Position numbers and translations under genes: made by a program. Below are positions 45,905 through 55,154 of a DNA stretch of 64,000 nt, one piece after another (the stretch's first letter is position 1; the number at the start of each line of letters is the position of its first letter). Below the pieces are notes generated by a model. The model was given only the letters and a program-made list of their open reading frames with translations. It made no database searches and was not told the DNA's origin. Source of the stretch: Calothrix parasitica NIES-267 (GTDB lineage: Bacteria; Cyanobacteriota; Cyanobacteriia; Cyanobacteriales; Nostocaceae). The stretch spans positions 8,538,001 to 8,602,000 of the forward strand of contig NZ_AP018227.1 of assembly GCF_002368095.1 (NCBI RefSeq). Reading direction: 5' to 3'.

Positions 45905-46105
45905 CTAACCAAAGATTCCTTTTTGGCAACCATCTTCTATTGATGTAGGACAATTAAGGTCTAAAGAGCCAAGGTCGTTACTATCAGAAGTCACTTCTCC
46001 GCTTTCAAATAGAAAGTCTGTTCTTTTATTTCCACCAACAATTTGGGTGATTTCGCTAACTTTACCAAATGAAGTTAGTTTAGGAGTGGTGTAATTTCTT
46101 TTCAT
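45905..46105 (-). CDS. Lasso peptide precursor A2, 66 aa
   Basis: The leader MKRNYTTPKLTSFGKVSEIT is nearly identical to that of A1. With Thr20 at -2 the core begins at I22 (IVGGNKRTDFLF), again placing Asp30 at core position 9. After RTDF the tail diverges, but both contain NDLGSxD. A2 runs on to NCPTSIEDGCQKGIFG, with two Cys that A1 lacks. A strong AGGAG precedes the ATG, unlike A1. The gene lies 150 bases after its own cyclase gene. If processed, it needs B1 and B2 of unit 1, as its own are lost. Confidence 0.85.
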   Translation of the reverse strand: MKRNYTTPKLTSFGKVSEITQIVGGNKRTDFLFESGEVTSDSNDLGSLDLNCPTSIEDGCQKGIFG

Positions 46106-46197
46106 GATTGAATCTCCTGATTTTCAGCTAAGGTGATGTAGTAGTTAATCGATGTATTTGTAGTAGATAGCGCCCCGATTTTGGACTTACAGCGTTC

Positions 46198-46229
46198 GTC
46201 AAAACAAATATTGCAGTATTTGTTTTGAC
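46198..46229 (-). promoter_or_regulatory. Hairpin between cyclase and precursor genes, unit 2
   Basis: GTCAAAACAAATA (46198-46210) pairs perfectly with TATTTGTTTTGAC (46217-46229) around a six-base loop. It is in the same place as the unit 1 hairpin at 39607-39639. Confidence 0.6.
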
Positions 46230-46254
46230 TTACTACCTGCCAAAACTATTGGAC

Positions 46255-48279
46255 TTACGGTGCTATCTTTTTGCTTTCAAACCATAAAGCTAAAATAACA
46301 GCCTGCCATGCTGGTGTAATATCTTCGTCTCTAACTTGGTCTTCCGATATCATTCTTTGATAAGCTGTCCTCAAAAAACCTGAATCGATATATTTATCTA
46401 AATAATTGATTTGCTTGGACATCACTTCGTCAAGTAAATGGCGATCGCGATTTAAAAATCCATCATCAAAGTTGGGTGATAAATCCGCTTTACCTCCGCG
46501 CCACTGCACTTTTTTTGGTAATATTCCTTCTAATGCTCGACGCATGACTATCCGTCCAAACCCATTGGATAGTTTTTGTTCGGCAGGTAATGCTAAACAA
46601 AATTCAACTAATCGTTTATCCATAAACGGATGACGAACTTCCAGAGAAAAGTTTGCAGCACAATAATCACTTCGTTCTAAAACATGAGATAATACTCCTC
46701 GATTCAGAGATAACCAATGTTGTTCTCTAGCAGTCAGAGGTTTATAATCCGATATATCTAATTCCTGAATTCGCTTATCTAAATCGATTTTTTTTGCGAA
46801 ATCATCGTCAACAAGAGGGTTGTGAGAAATAGAGTTGTTGATAATTTTTTGGTCTTTACGCTGCCAAAGTTTAGTTATTTGCTTAAAAGTAGGCTTTATT
46901 CCATAGTTAAGAATCAACTTCTTTCGACTAATACCAAAATGTTGATGTATTAACCGCACTCCTCTGAAGAATCCTATCCAACTAAAATTGATTGCGAATT
47001 CTGCTAAATACGGTAGAGCGTAATTGCGGAATGTAGAGTATGGCTTGACTTTAAAGTGTGGTGAAAACGCTTTCACTTCCGAAATACAGGTTTTCCAATC
47101 ACCTTGTCGAGCTAATTCTGTAATTCTCGATGTACCGTGACAAACTGTTGTATCTCCATCCAATCCATCTAAAACAATCCGCATACCCAATTCATTTGCG
47201 GTGCGGTTTGCTATCCAAGGATAAAAATGACTCGGACCAACAAAACCTTCATCCTCATATTTGAAAACGTCTTCTAGACTAGATAACGGCCCAACTTGAT
47301 CGCCGTGAATATAGTGAGGAATTAATCCTCCTTGTTCTAAAACCGCATTAATGAAGGGACGTTCATCACATTGATTAATCTTATCGAAAATAGTAGATAT
47401 TGTATGTAATTGAGCTTGATTTCTATCTTTTGGACTAAGTATTTCTCGCGCTACACAAGTCACAGACGAAGAGTCTAAACCACCACTTAACTGAGAAGCA
47501 ATAGGAAAAGCACTCCTCAAACGACAACGTACCGCTTCGGTGAAGATTCTTTTGAATTCTTTTGCATAAGCACTATCAGAATCTAACTTAATTTCGCGGT
47601 TCGGGTCTAGCGACCAATAGCAACTAGTTTGAGTATCTTTAGAATTAACAACTAAACTATGTGCTGGAGGAAGTCTGAGAATATTTTCATAACTTGTAAT
47701 AGCTTTATCCTCTAGCATCAAGTTTAAGTAATCCGCAATTCTGACTTCATTCAACCGACATGAAATATCTTTTAGACAAAAAAGGGCTTTAATTTCTGAA
47801 GCGAACGCAAATACTTTACCGGGGTTATAGGAATAATAAAATGGCTTTACCCCCATATGGTCTCTAGCACAAAACAGACTCTGTTTTCGCTTATCCCAAA
47901 TCGCAAAGACAAAATCACCTAACAAATGTTCCGGGCAATTTTTACCCCATTTCTCATATGCACCCAGTATCAAATCGCTATCGGTAATTTGCTCGCAAGA
48001 ACGATTATTTAACTGTAACGCTCCAATCAACTCTTCACGATTATCTATGCGACAATCAGAAGTAAGAACTATTTCTTTAGAAAGATTGACTAAAGGAAGT
48101 TTTTCTAGGAAAGACTCCGGAGTAGTCCATAACATCCGATGTCCCAAACCCACAGAACCATCTACCCAGATGTCTGCTCCATCAGGTCCCCGATGCGCCA
48201 ATTTATCAACCATCCGCGCTATATTTTGTTGTTCTATGGGACGACCGTCCAGGTAGCAAACACCTACGATACCGCTCAT
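46255..48279 (-). CDS. Lasso cyclase C2 (asparagine-synthetase-like)
   Basis: The 674-residue protein is a close paralogue of the cyclase at 39666: MSGIVG start with Ser2, GPDGADIWVDGSVGLGHR, SQLSGGLDSSSVTCVA, and a C-terminus ending VILALWFESKKIAP. There are no internal stops, and the catalytic loop is intact. It differs mostly in the middle linker (about residues 440-510). Being intact while its B1, B2 and K partners are damaged, it is either recently orphaned or kept by selection together with A2. Confidence 0.92.
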   Translation of the reverse strand: MSGIVGVCYLDGRPIEQQNIARMVDKLAHRGPDGADIWVDGSVGLGHRMLWTTPESFLEKLPLVNLSKEIVLTSDCRIDNREELIGALQLNNRSCEQITDSDLILGAYEKWGKNCPEHLLGDFVFAIWDKRKQSLFCARDHMGVKPFYYSYNPGKVFAFASEIKALFCLKDISCRLNEVRIADYLNLMLEDKAITSYENILRLPPAHSLVVNSKDTQTSCYWSLDPNREIKLDSDSAYAKEFKRIFTEAVRCRLRSAFPIASQLSGGLDSSSVTCVAREILSPKDRNQAQLHTISTIFDKINQCDERPFINAVLEQGGLIPHYIHGDQVGPLSSLEDVFKYEDEGFVGPSHFYPWIANRTANELGMRIVLDGLDGDTTVCHGTSRITELARQGDWKTCISEVKAFSPHFKVKPYSTFRNYALPYLAEFAINFSWIGFFRGVRLIHQHFGISRKKLILNYGIKPTFKQITKLWQRKDQKIINNSISHNPLVDDDFAKKIDLDKRIQELDISDYKPLTAREQHWLSLNRGVLSHVLERSDYCAANFSLEVRHPFMDKRLVEFCLALPAEQKLSNGFGRIVMRRALEGILPKKVQWRGGKADLSPNFDDGFLNRDRHLLDEVMSKQINYLDKYIDSGFLRTAYQRMISEDQVRDEDITPAWQAVILALWFESKKIAP

Positions 48280-48305
48280 AATTTGATTCCTTTAAGAGAT
48301 GGTAG
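48276..48305 (-). pseudogene. Vestige of lasso protease B2 (last nine codons)
   Basis: Nine codons plus stop read LPSLKGIKL and overlap the C2 start by ATGA, just as LPSLEGIRL overlaps C1 in unit 1. Upstream of these the similarity ends and an in-frame TAA follows. The rest of B2 is missing. Confidence 0.85.
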
Positions 48306-48663
48306 TGAGATAAATAGTTAAATGTTTGCAAGATAACTAATTACAAACCTTTTTAAGATAATCGCAGTGCGATCGCAAACAAAACTGTTCCCGACCGTGG
48401 AAAAACTTATCAATACCTAAGCAATCAAAGCACCTACGAGACGCTTTGCTTCTTAGAGTGTATGACCAATAGCAACATTCATTGCTTAAATCAATTTACT
48501 GATAGAAATTTGGTTTAATATATGTGGGCAAAATAAAGTTTGAGTATATTTCAATTATTTTTAATAAAACTCGAAACGGCAGAAACCACAAATCTAAACT
48601 GATAACTGAAAATAGATACGGAAAATAATCGAAAGTAATTATTACACTCTGAAACTAAAACAA
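48306..48663. other. Scar region where B2 is deleted
   Basis: About 360 bases of AT-rich sequence with no similarity that I can see to the body of B2. It includes a HIP1 octamer near 48370. No gene is supported. Confidence 0.55.
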
Positions 48664-48933
48664 TTACGCAATAGCTTCATTCTTAACTTCAATTAATCCT
48701 GCACCTTGTAAATCATCAAGTAAGGCTAACAAATCCTTGCTACAAACTGAATTTTCAATCTCGTACTCTTGTAAAAGTTTTTGGTAAATATATCTTACAA
48801 CTTGCGTTTGCTCAATCAACTTCCATACAGAGTTACCGACTTCATTTAAACCGTGATAAGTTCCGGTGTTCATATTCAAAATTACCGTTTCACCACCAAA
48901 GTGGTAACTATCAGGTATAAACTGAAGCCAGAA
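48664..48933 (-). pseudogene. 5'-truncated lasso RRE B1 (PqqD-like)
   Basis: The frame from the in-frame TGA (48936-48934) reads HFGGETVILNMNTGTYHGL and ends GLIEVKNEAIA, matching B1 from its residue 28 on. About 27 N-terminal residues, including the first strand of the fold, have been replaced by unrelated sequence. There is no ATG at a natural place; TTG 48879 is a possible start. The leader-binding part is probably damaged. Confidence 0.8.
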
Positions 48934-49316
48934 TCAGTACAAATTTCATTGGAAAATTTACAGATTTGACTCAATTTTTTCCCTGATATAATCATCTCAA
49001 TGAATACAATACACAGTGTAAAACTACAGTTACAAGTTGCGTAGGGATAGATGCTTGCTGCAAGCAGCTTTATATATTTTTTTAGACAATTAAGTATGAT
49101 ATTAAAACATATACGTAAGTATTGCTAACTAGTCATGAATAATTCATAAAGTTTACACATATATAAAGTTAGGGTAAATTAAGATTATCCAACTACATAT
49201 GAAGTTGCTATTCTTGATAGATATTAATATAAACAGGTTGATTAGCTTTTTATATAGATATTTTTTGGCGAAATTGGCAAAAGGTATTATATTACATACT
49301 TAAAGGTACATTTGAT
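48934..49316. other. Intergenic region, no gene seen
   Basis: AT-rich sequence upstream of the decayed unit. It could once have held the unit's promoter. I see no gene or strong hairpin. Confidence 0.5.
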
Positions 49317-49637
49317 TTAATCATTCACTACTTTCTTAATTAAAGCCATCCACATATCTGGTGGGTTCGAGTAGTAATCAATTTGCTCTACTTGATATCG
49401 ATAAGATTCTGAGCCAATTTGCAAAACTATGTAGTCATCAGGTTTGACACCTTTACCTCGCGCTGTCATGTAAGCTGTTGTAAGATTTTCTGCGACTTCA
49501 AATACGTAATCGGTTCCGGGTACGCATTCAGTAAAATCATGGGTTTTATGTTTTTGCAGCTTCAATTTATCTAAAATAAAATCTTTTAGAGACAAAAAAA
49601 ACACGCTGAGGTTGATGCCCGACCTGCTAAATGACAT
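49317..49637 (-). CDS. Small hypothetical protein, 106 aa
   Basis: I do not recognise it. The product has a short hydrophobic N-terminal patch (INLSVFFLSLKDFIL), then a compact alpha/beta part: YVFEVAENLTTAYMTARGKG, VKPDDYIVLQIGSESYRYQV, and DMWMALIKKV at the end. The start could be later. It lies upstream of the lasso unit on the same strand, 380 bases away, with no evidence of a link. Confidence 0.55.
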   Translation of the reverse strand: MSFSRSGINLSVFFLSLKDFILDKLKLQKHKTHDFTECVPGTDYVFEVAENLTTAYMTARGKGVKPDDYIVLQIGSESYRYQVEQIDYYSNPPDMWMALIKKVVND

Positions 49638-49999
49638 AAGATGATTGAGAAAAATAAATTTGCTGTTCCTTGCACAAACGATGCTTGTGAATTTCTTTTG
49701 ATATGGAAATTAGTCAAAGCAACCCCAATATAATAGCAAGATTAATTCTTATTCAAGAAATAGAACTTGTAATTGGCGTATATTTGCGACCTTCGTAGTT
49801 TTTTTACGGGTGATGATAGTTTTTAGGTAAGAATGGTATACAAGTTGATGTTTAAATTCCTTGCATGGAGAGTTATTTAGCCAGATTTTCTTCTCAATCC
49901 CAAGTTTGTTGAGAAGTGTAGGATGCTTTTTTAGAAATTCAGCATGAAACTACTTGACACTGCCTTACTCTGCTGCTATATTTACTAGAGTAAAGTTAA
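49638..49999. other. Intergenic region before tRNA-Gln
   Basis: No gene seen. The tRNA promoter should lie in the last 50 bases: TTGACA-like TTGACACTGCC near 49953 and TATATTTACT near 49977 give a plausible pair. Confidence 0.5.
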
Positions 50000-50071
50000 T
50001 GGGGTGTCGCCAAGTGGTAAGGCAGCGGGTTTTGGTCTCGCCATTCCTAGGTTCGAATCCTAGCACCCCAG
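50000..50071 (+). tRNA. tRNA-Gln (anticodon TTG)
   Basis: The acceptor TGGGGTG pairs with CACCCCA and the discriminator is G. The anticodon stem GCGGG/CTCGC (one G-U) encloses TTTTGGT, giving TTG. The T-arm CTAGGTTCGAATCCTAG is perfect. The sequence ends without CCA. An IS element begins 86 bases downstream. Confidence 0.95.
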
Positions 50072-50156
50072 TTATTTAAAGTAAAAAGTACTTTTTCACG
50101 ATAGCCTTTCCAATGAGGGAAGGCTTTTGTTTGTTGATGCTATCGCAGTTTATTTT

Positions 50157-51401
50157 AGGACTTACGCAACCGGCACATAGCGATCGCCAATTACCAGTAC
50201 TTTAGTACTGTAAACGACAATCTGTGATATCAGCCTTTTTTTAATTGTTATCAGTAATTAACTGATTAAAGTTATCGTTTAAATTTCATGAGAAAATGAT
50301 TATAAGGTGCGTCGCTAAATTGGTTCACAATGAAATTTACTAAACTTAATTATTGTCAATACTTACTTAGTAGTCAAATTAACTATACAATGACTAATCT
50401 AGCAGAACACTTGGAAAATATTAGTCATGATAAAATTAATTATTATTTGAAGAATGAAAAGCTAACTCCTCGTTTACTTTGGGACAACGCAAAGGATTTA
50501 ATAGTAGTTGACGATAATGCTTATATCATATTTGATGATACAGTTATAGATAAAAGATTTTCGGAAGAAATAGAAATAGTACGAAGACAGTATAGTGGTA
50601 ATGAGCATGGTGTTGTTAAAGGGATAGGAATAGTAAATTGCATATATGTTAACCCTAAAACACTACAATTTTGGGTAATAGACTATCGTATTTTCAACCC
50701 TGAAAATGATGGTTTAAGTAAGATAGATCATGTGAAAAATATGCTTATAAGCCTTGTATATCAAAGGAATATGCCTTTTGATACAGTTCTGATGGATACA
50801 TGGTATGCAGTTAATAAGTTAATGCTTTACATCGATAGTTTAGATAAAACTTTTTATTGTCCTTTAAAAACAAATCGCTTAGTTGACGATAGTTTTGGAA
50901 AAGAGAAATACAATAATATTAAATCTTTAGAATGGAGTGATGAAGAACTAGAAGATGGTAAAATAGTAAAAATAAAAGGATTCCCTGCTAATAAAAAAGT
51001 GAAATTATTCCGTGTTATTGTCTCTACCGACAGAACGGATTATGTCGCGACCAATGACTTATCTCAAAGCTCTATAGATGTTACACAAAAGGTGTGTAAA
51101 ATTCGTTGGAAAATTGAGGAATTTCACAGAGAATTAAAGCAGTTAACAGGTATTGAATCTTGTCAATGCCGTAAGGCTCGTCTTTAAAGAAATCATGTCG
51201 CTTGCGCGATGTTAGTTTGGCTTAGACTAAAAAACTTAGCCTATAAAACAGGTGAAACTGTTTATAAAATTAAGCATAATTTGCTTTCCAATTATCTAAT
51301 CGAGCAACTAAAACGTCCCGATGTTGCTATGTCTATAATTTAGTTTTTTAGGCGCTCAGTGCGCTTCGCGCACCATTGCTTGTGCCAGTTGCGTAAGTCC
51401 T
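50157..51401 (+). mobile_element. IS element, IS4/IS701-like, about 1.25 kb
   Basis: The ends are AGGACTTACGCAACCGGCACA (50157-50177) and the inverse of AGGACTTACGCAACTGGCACA (51381-51401), with one mismatch in 21. One transposase frame occupies most of it. I see no convincing target duplication. The family name is inferred from the transposase motifs and cyanobacterial context, not from a search. Confidence 0.85.
50330..51343 (+). pseudogene. DDE transposase with one in-frame stop
   Basis: The frame starts at ATG 50330 and has FDDTVIDKRF (first D), VLMDTWYAVNKLM (second D), and IRWKIEEFHRELKQ with the catalytic Glu (Y/W-R-E-K signature). A TAA at 51185-51187 follows QCRKARL. The same frame then continues RNHVACAMLVWLRLKNLAYK to TAG at 51343. 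A CAA to TAA change explains it. All three catalytic residues lie before the stop, so some activity is not excluded, but the C-terminal 52 residues are lost. Confidence 0.85.
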
Positions 51402-52253
51402 ATATTTTTTTGAATACCTGAGCTGATAGCTTTGGTCGATTAAATGTAAGGGGTTTGTAGCTCCAGATTTTTTACCCGAGCATTTCCATCTCTATTTCTT
51501 CTTCTACGAGTATTTAATACTGCATAGCAAATACAGTTATAGTCATTATATTTTGTACATATATTCTTTAAGCAATCTTTGTAATATATGTAAAGCGCTA
51601 TATTGAGACATATATCAATTTTAAGCAATAATTGTTACTAAGTATTAAACGAGATGTTGTTAGGGCTTACTTTGTATAAATTGCATTGATAAATTGCTTA
51701 ATCTTTCGGCAGTAAAATTTGATGCTTTAATACTTGAGCAAAATAAAAATAAGTAAAATTATTGACAATAAGTTTTTTCCGGAATAAATAAGGTCAGCTA
51801 AGTAATAATACACTGAGTTGATAGTCAGCATAAATTATCTATTTACTATTATATGCAGTTTAAACCTTCGTTAACTTTGGGGTGCAAGGACTATATTGAA
51901 AACTGAATCAACCAATTTTGTCGAAATAGTAGTGAAAAATTAATTAAAATTTATTACACTTGTAAATGAATCAACAAGCATCCACTAAGTAATGTTACTG
52001 TACGCATAGTGCATCGCAAGCCGTAGACTGGTATCTTCAATACTTCACACAGGGTGGTATATCTGTCAGGTAGGTCGTTAACAAGACGAGACGGAAAGCT
52101 TGTAGAGAGTCTGGGGTTATTTTGTTAACTTCTTGAGAATTTAGTGGGTGTATCGCTGTTATAAATGCACTTAGACAGACCGCTTGATTGAACGGTTCCT
52201 AAAAAAGAAAGCGACAAGTTACGTCTATCTATATTAAGTAATTTTAATTTACT
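51402..52253. other. Long intergenic region upstream of the Wzc-like gene
   Basis: About 850 AT-rich bases. No supported gene or RNA. The length suggests a long leader or regulatory region for the exopolysaccharide kinase gene, but no specific operator can be named. Confidence 0.45.
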
Positions 52254-54458
52254 ATGGTTATGCTGAAGTCAGAAAAAAATCCTTACCTCTTTTCTCAGAC
52301 AGGTACCTCCGCGAACGATGTTGAAGAAGGTGGGTTGAATTTAGGACAAGTGGGAGCAGCTCTAAGACGTAGAGCATTATTAATTGTTGGTTGTACTGGG
52401 GTAGTAGCAACCGCTGCGGTGTTGAAGGCAGAAACAGACCCTCCAATATATCAAGGTCAATTTGATATTTTAACTGAACCCGTGACCGGGGAAAGTAAAG
52501 CTATTTCAAACGTGCCTCAGACCCTGGAATCTAAAGATGCGATCGCGCTTCCGGAGTCGGAAAAAGATATAGCGACGACTATTAAAGTTTTAAAAAGTCC
52601 GCGAGTATTAAATCCCGTGGTGGCAAAGCTTCAAGAGAAGTATCCAGGTCTGGAATACGAATCATTTGTAAAAGGTTTAATAATCGGGTCGCAGCAGAAA
52701 AATATTGTTACAGTAGGGTACGTAGCTCCAAGCGACGAGTTGGTAAGTGATGTCCTAACCGAAGTTGCTGAAGCTTATCTAGCCTTTAGTTTGAAAGACC
52801 GTCAGGAAGACATCGACCAGGCTATTAAATTTGTTCAGGGACGAATCACTAAAGGTGGTCTAAGACAGCGGGTTGAGGATTTACAGAATAAACTGCGAAC
52901 CCTGCGTCGCGTAAATAACCTGATTGAACCCGCACAAAAAGCTCAAGAAGTGTCCGGTCAAATTGCGACTTTGACACAACAGCGATTGCAGAACCGGGTA
53001 GAATACGAACAAATGGTAGCTCAGTATCAGCAGTTACAGAAAGAGTTAGCGCAGCAGCCAGCAGAGAGGGCTGGTAATTCGATACTTAGTGAAAATGCTC
53101 GATATCAGAAAATCTTAGACGAAATTCAGCAAGCTGACATTGAGATTAAAACAAACTCTGCTAAATTCACGGACATCAATCCAACTATACAGACTCTACA
53201 GCAAAGGAAAGCTAACTTAATTCCAATGCTGAATGCAGAAGAACAACGGGTTCAACAAGAATTTCAAAGTCGTATCCAGACATTGCAAGCCCGTGATGTA
53301 TCTTTGGCTGATAAAGTAGATAAACTAAACGCATATCTAAGAAATTTGGCAACAGTCACCCGCGATTACCAAAATATTCAGCGGGAATTGCAGATTGCTA
53401 CGGAAGGGTTAAACCAGTTTTTGACTAAGCAACAAGCTTTAGAAATTCAAAAGTCTCAACAACAGCAGCCTTGGAAGTTGCTAGATCCTCAACTTACTAA
53501 AGTTGAAAAACCTGAAGCTGTTTCACAGAGTGCTAGGAAAAATTTAGCTTTGGGTGGAGCTTTAGGTTTGTTGTTAGGTATAGGTGCTGCTTTAGTTGTG
53601 GACAAGCTAAGCAATGTTTTCTACACTTCTAAAGATTTGAAGGAGACTACCAGATTACCATTGTTAGGAGTAGTTCCTTTCAGTAAAGAACTTGCTGTTA
53701 GTGCTAAGCAAGATGAACAAGCTAGTAGAGTTCATCAAACAGCTCGTGCAGCCTTTTTTGAAGTTTTTCGCTCTCTCTACACCAATATTCTGCTTTTGGG
53801 TTCGGATACTCCAATTCGTTCGCTTGTGGTTAGTTCAGCAACACCAGAAGATGGAAAAACGACTGTTGCAATCCAGCTTGCTTTAGCAGCAGCAGCGATG
53901 GGACAAAGGGTATTATTAGTAGATGCAAATCTCCGCTGTCCTACTATACATAAGCGTGTAGGATTGATGAATATTCAGGGGTTAACTGATATTATTTCTT
54001 CTGAATTGGAATGGAGCAATGTAATTGAACGCTCTCCCCTCGAAGATAACTTGTATGTAATGGCTGCGGGTCCGGTTCCACCAGACTCGACTAGATTACT
54101 TGCATCTGTGAAAATGCAGGATTTAATGAACGAACTGCATAGTAGCTTTGATTTAGTTATTTATGACTCTACACCTATAGTTGGTTTTGCAGATGCTAAT
54201 TTGCTTGCTGCTAACACGAATGGTGTTATGCTGGTCGCAGGTTTAGGAAAATTGAAACGAACTGCATTTGCACAAGCATTAGAAGAAATTCAGGTATCGG
54301 GTACACCTATCTTAGGTTTGGTAGCGAATAAATCCAAAGAATCAACTCCTATTTCTCAAAGTAATTACCAACAGTACTACAAGGTAAGCGCTCAAAGAGT
54401 TGGTGATGATAATTTAGCTAAGTCTAATTCTTCAGTAAATAAAGTGAAAGTACCTTAA
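52254..54458 (+). CDS. Wzc-like chain-length regulator and tyrosine autokinase
   Basis: The 734-residue protein combines a Wzz domain with a BY-kinase. Residues 28-46 hold the first membrane segment (ALLIVGCTGVVATAAVL). Residues 180-400 form a long coiled coil (QQRLQNRVEYEQMVAQYQQL). The second membrane segment (LALGGALGLLLGIGAALVV) is near 430. The kinase has Walker A SSATPEDGKTTVAIQLA near 525, Walker A' VLLVDANLRCP, and Walker B DLVIYDSTPIVGFAD. The tail has a Tyr group (NYQQYYKV), the likely autophosphorylation site. It controls polymer length and export in Wzy-type systems; a matching Wzy-like gene lies at 57237. Confidence 0.92.
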   Translation: MVMLKSEKNPYLFSQTGTSANDVEEGGLNLGQVGAALRRRALLIVGCTGVVATAAVLKAETDPPIYQGQFDILTEPVTGESKAISNVPQTLESKDAIALPESEKDIATTIKVLKSPRVLNPVVAKLQEKYPGLEYESFVKGLIIGSQQKNIVTVGYVAPSDELVSDVLTEVAEAYLAFSLKDRQEDIDQAIKFVQGRITKGGLRQRVEDLQNKLRTLRRVNNLIEPAQKAQEVSGQIATLTQQRLQNRVEYEQMVAQYQQLQKELAQQPAERAGNSILSENARYQKILDEIQQADIEIKTNSAKFTDINPTIQTLQQRKANLIPMLNAEEQRVQQEFQSRIQTLQARDVSLADKVDKLNAYLRNLATVTRDYQNIQRELQIATEGLNQFLTKQQALEIQKSQQQQPWKLLDPQLTKVEKPEAVSQSARKNLALGGALGLLLGIGAALVVDKLSNVFYTSKDLKETTRLPLLGVVPFSKELAVSAKQDEQASRVHQTARAAFFEVFRSLYTNILLLGSDTPIRSLVVSSATPEDGKTTVAIQLALAAAAMGQRVLLVDANLRCPTIHKRVGLMNIQGLTDIISSELEWSNVIERSPLEDNLYVMAAGPVPPDSTRLLASVKMQDLMNELHSSFDLVIYDSTPIVGFADANLLAANTNGVMLVAGLGKLKRTAFAQALEEIQVSGTPILGLVANKSKESTPISQSNYQQYYKVSAQRVGDDNLAKSNSSVNKVKVP

Positions 54459-54474
54459 GTTAGGAAGTTATAAG

Positions 54475-54527
54475 TTAGGAGTTAGGAATTAGGAGTTTGA
54501 AATAAAATTCCTGACTCCTAATTTTTT
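54475..54527. terminator. Terminator between convergent genes
   Basis: TTAGGAGTTAGGAAT (54475-54489) pairs with 54507-54521 over 15 bases with minor mismatch, followed by six T residues. The left arm is made of GTTAGGA-type heptamers, so the repeat has been used as terminator. Confidence 0.75.
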
Positions 54528-54535
54528 AGACCCAG

Positions 54536-55018
54536 CTAATTATCTGGAGACTTCAAAGCTTGGTCTAATACTTCACGAGCTTGTTCTGCTTTTTCTCGTG
54601 CATCTTTGTAGCGTAAATTAGCTTGAGCAAAGTTTTTCAGAACTTTAAAACCTTCTTTGAGGCCAGAAATTTCTTCCTCGCTGACAGATTCATCTGAAAA
54701 AAGGACATCCACTAACTTACGTACTTCTAAAGCTTCAGTACGTGTATCTTGAACTTTCAGCTTTAGAGTTGCAAGATTGCTCAAAAGTTGAACTGCTTCT
54801 ATAATCTTATCTTCATCACCGCTAGCAGTATCCATTGACGGTTCTTTCACTTCAATTAATTGTTGAGGACTAAATCCTTCTTCTAACTCGGTAGGTAAAT
54901 CACCTGCTTCCATAATTTCCATCAGCTTATCCATTGCTTTTTCACGAGCTTTATTGGAATCTTTACCGGGAACAGTAAGGATGATTTCTGGACTTTGAAC
55001 GAGAGTATAACGAACCAT
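54536..55018 (-). CDS. Hypothetical helical protein, 160 aa
   Basis: I do not recognise the family. The N-terminal 50 residues (VRYTLVQSPEIILTVPGKDS, ARE KAMDKLMEI) read like a small domain. The rest is acidic and heptad-rich (NLATLKLKVQDTRTEALEV, LRYKDAREKAEQAREVL), consistent with a coiled coil. No signal peptide or catalytic motif. It lies convergent to the Wzc-like gene. Confidence 0.65.
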   Translation of the reverse strand: MVRYTLVQSPEIILTVPGKDSNKAREKAMDKLMEIMEAGDLPTELEEGFSPQQLIEVKEPSMDTASGDEDKIIEAVQLLSNLATLKLKVQDTRTEALEVRKLVDVLFSDESVSEEEISGLKEGFKVLKNFAQANLRYKDAREKAEQAREVLDQALKSPDN

Positions 55019-55154
55019 ATTTAGGCAGAAAATATTGCACTAAACCAAACGGAGTTATTTATTTTAACTTAAAAGTGTACCAATATATAATTTATTCTCT
55101 GAGGGATTGAATTTGTAAGTAGGGGATAGGGAATGGGGAAATGCTTTTAATCCT

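Noticed and set aside
51440-51628. Minus-strand frame downstream of the IS
   Set aside because: Low-complexity composition (Tyr, Asn, Cys, Ile) as expected from AT-rich non-coding DNA.
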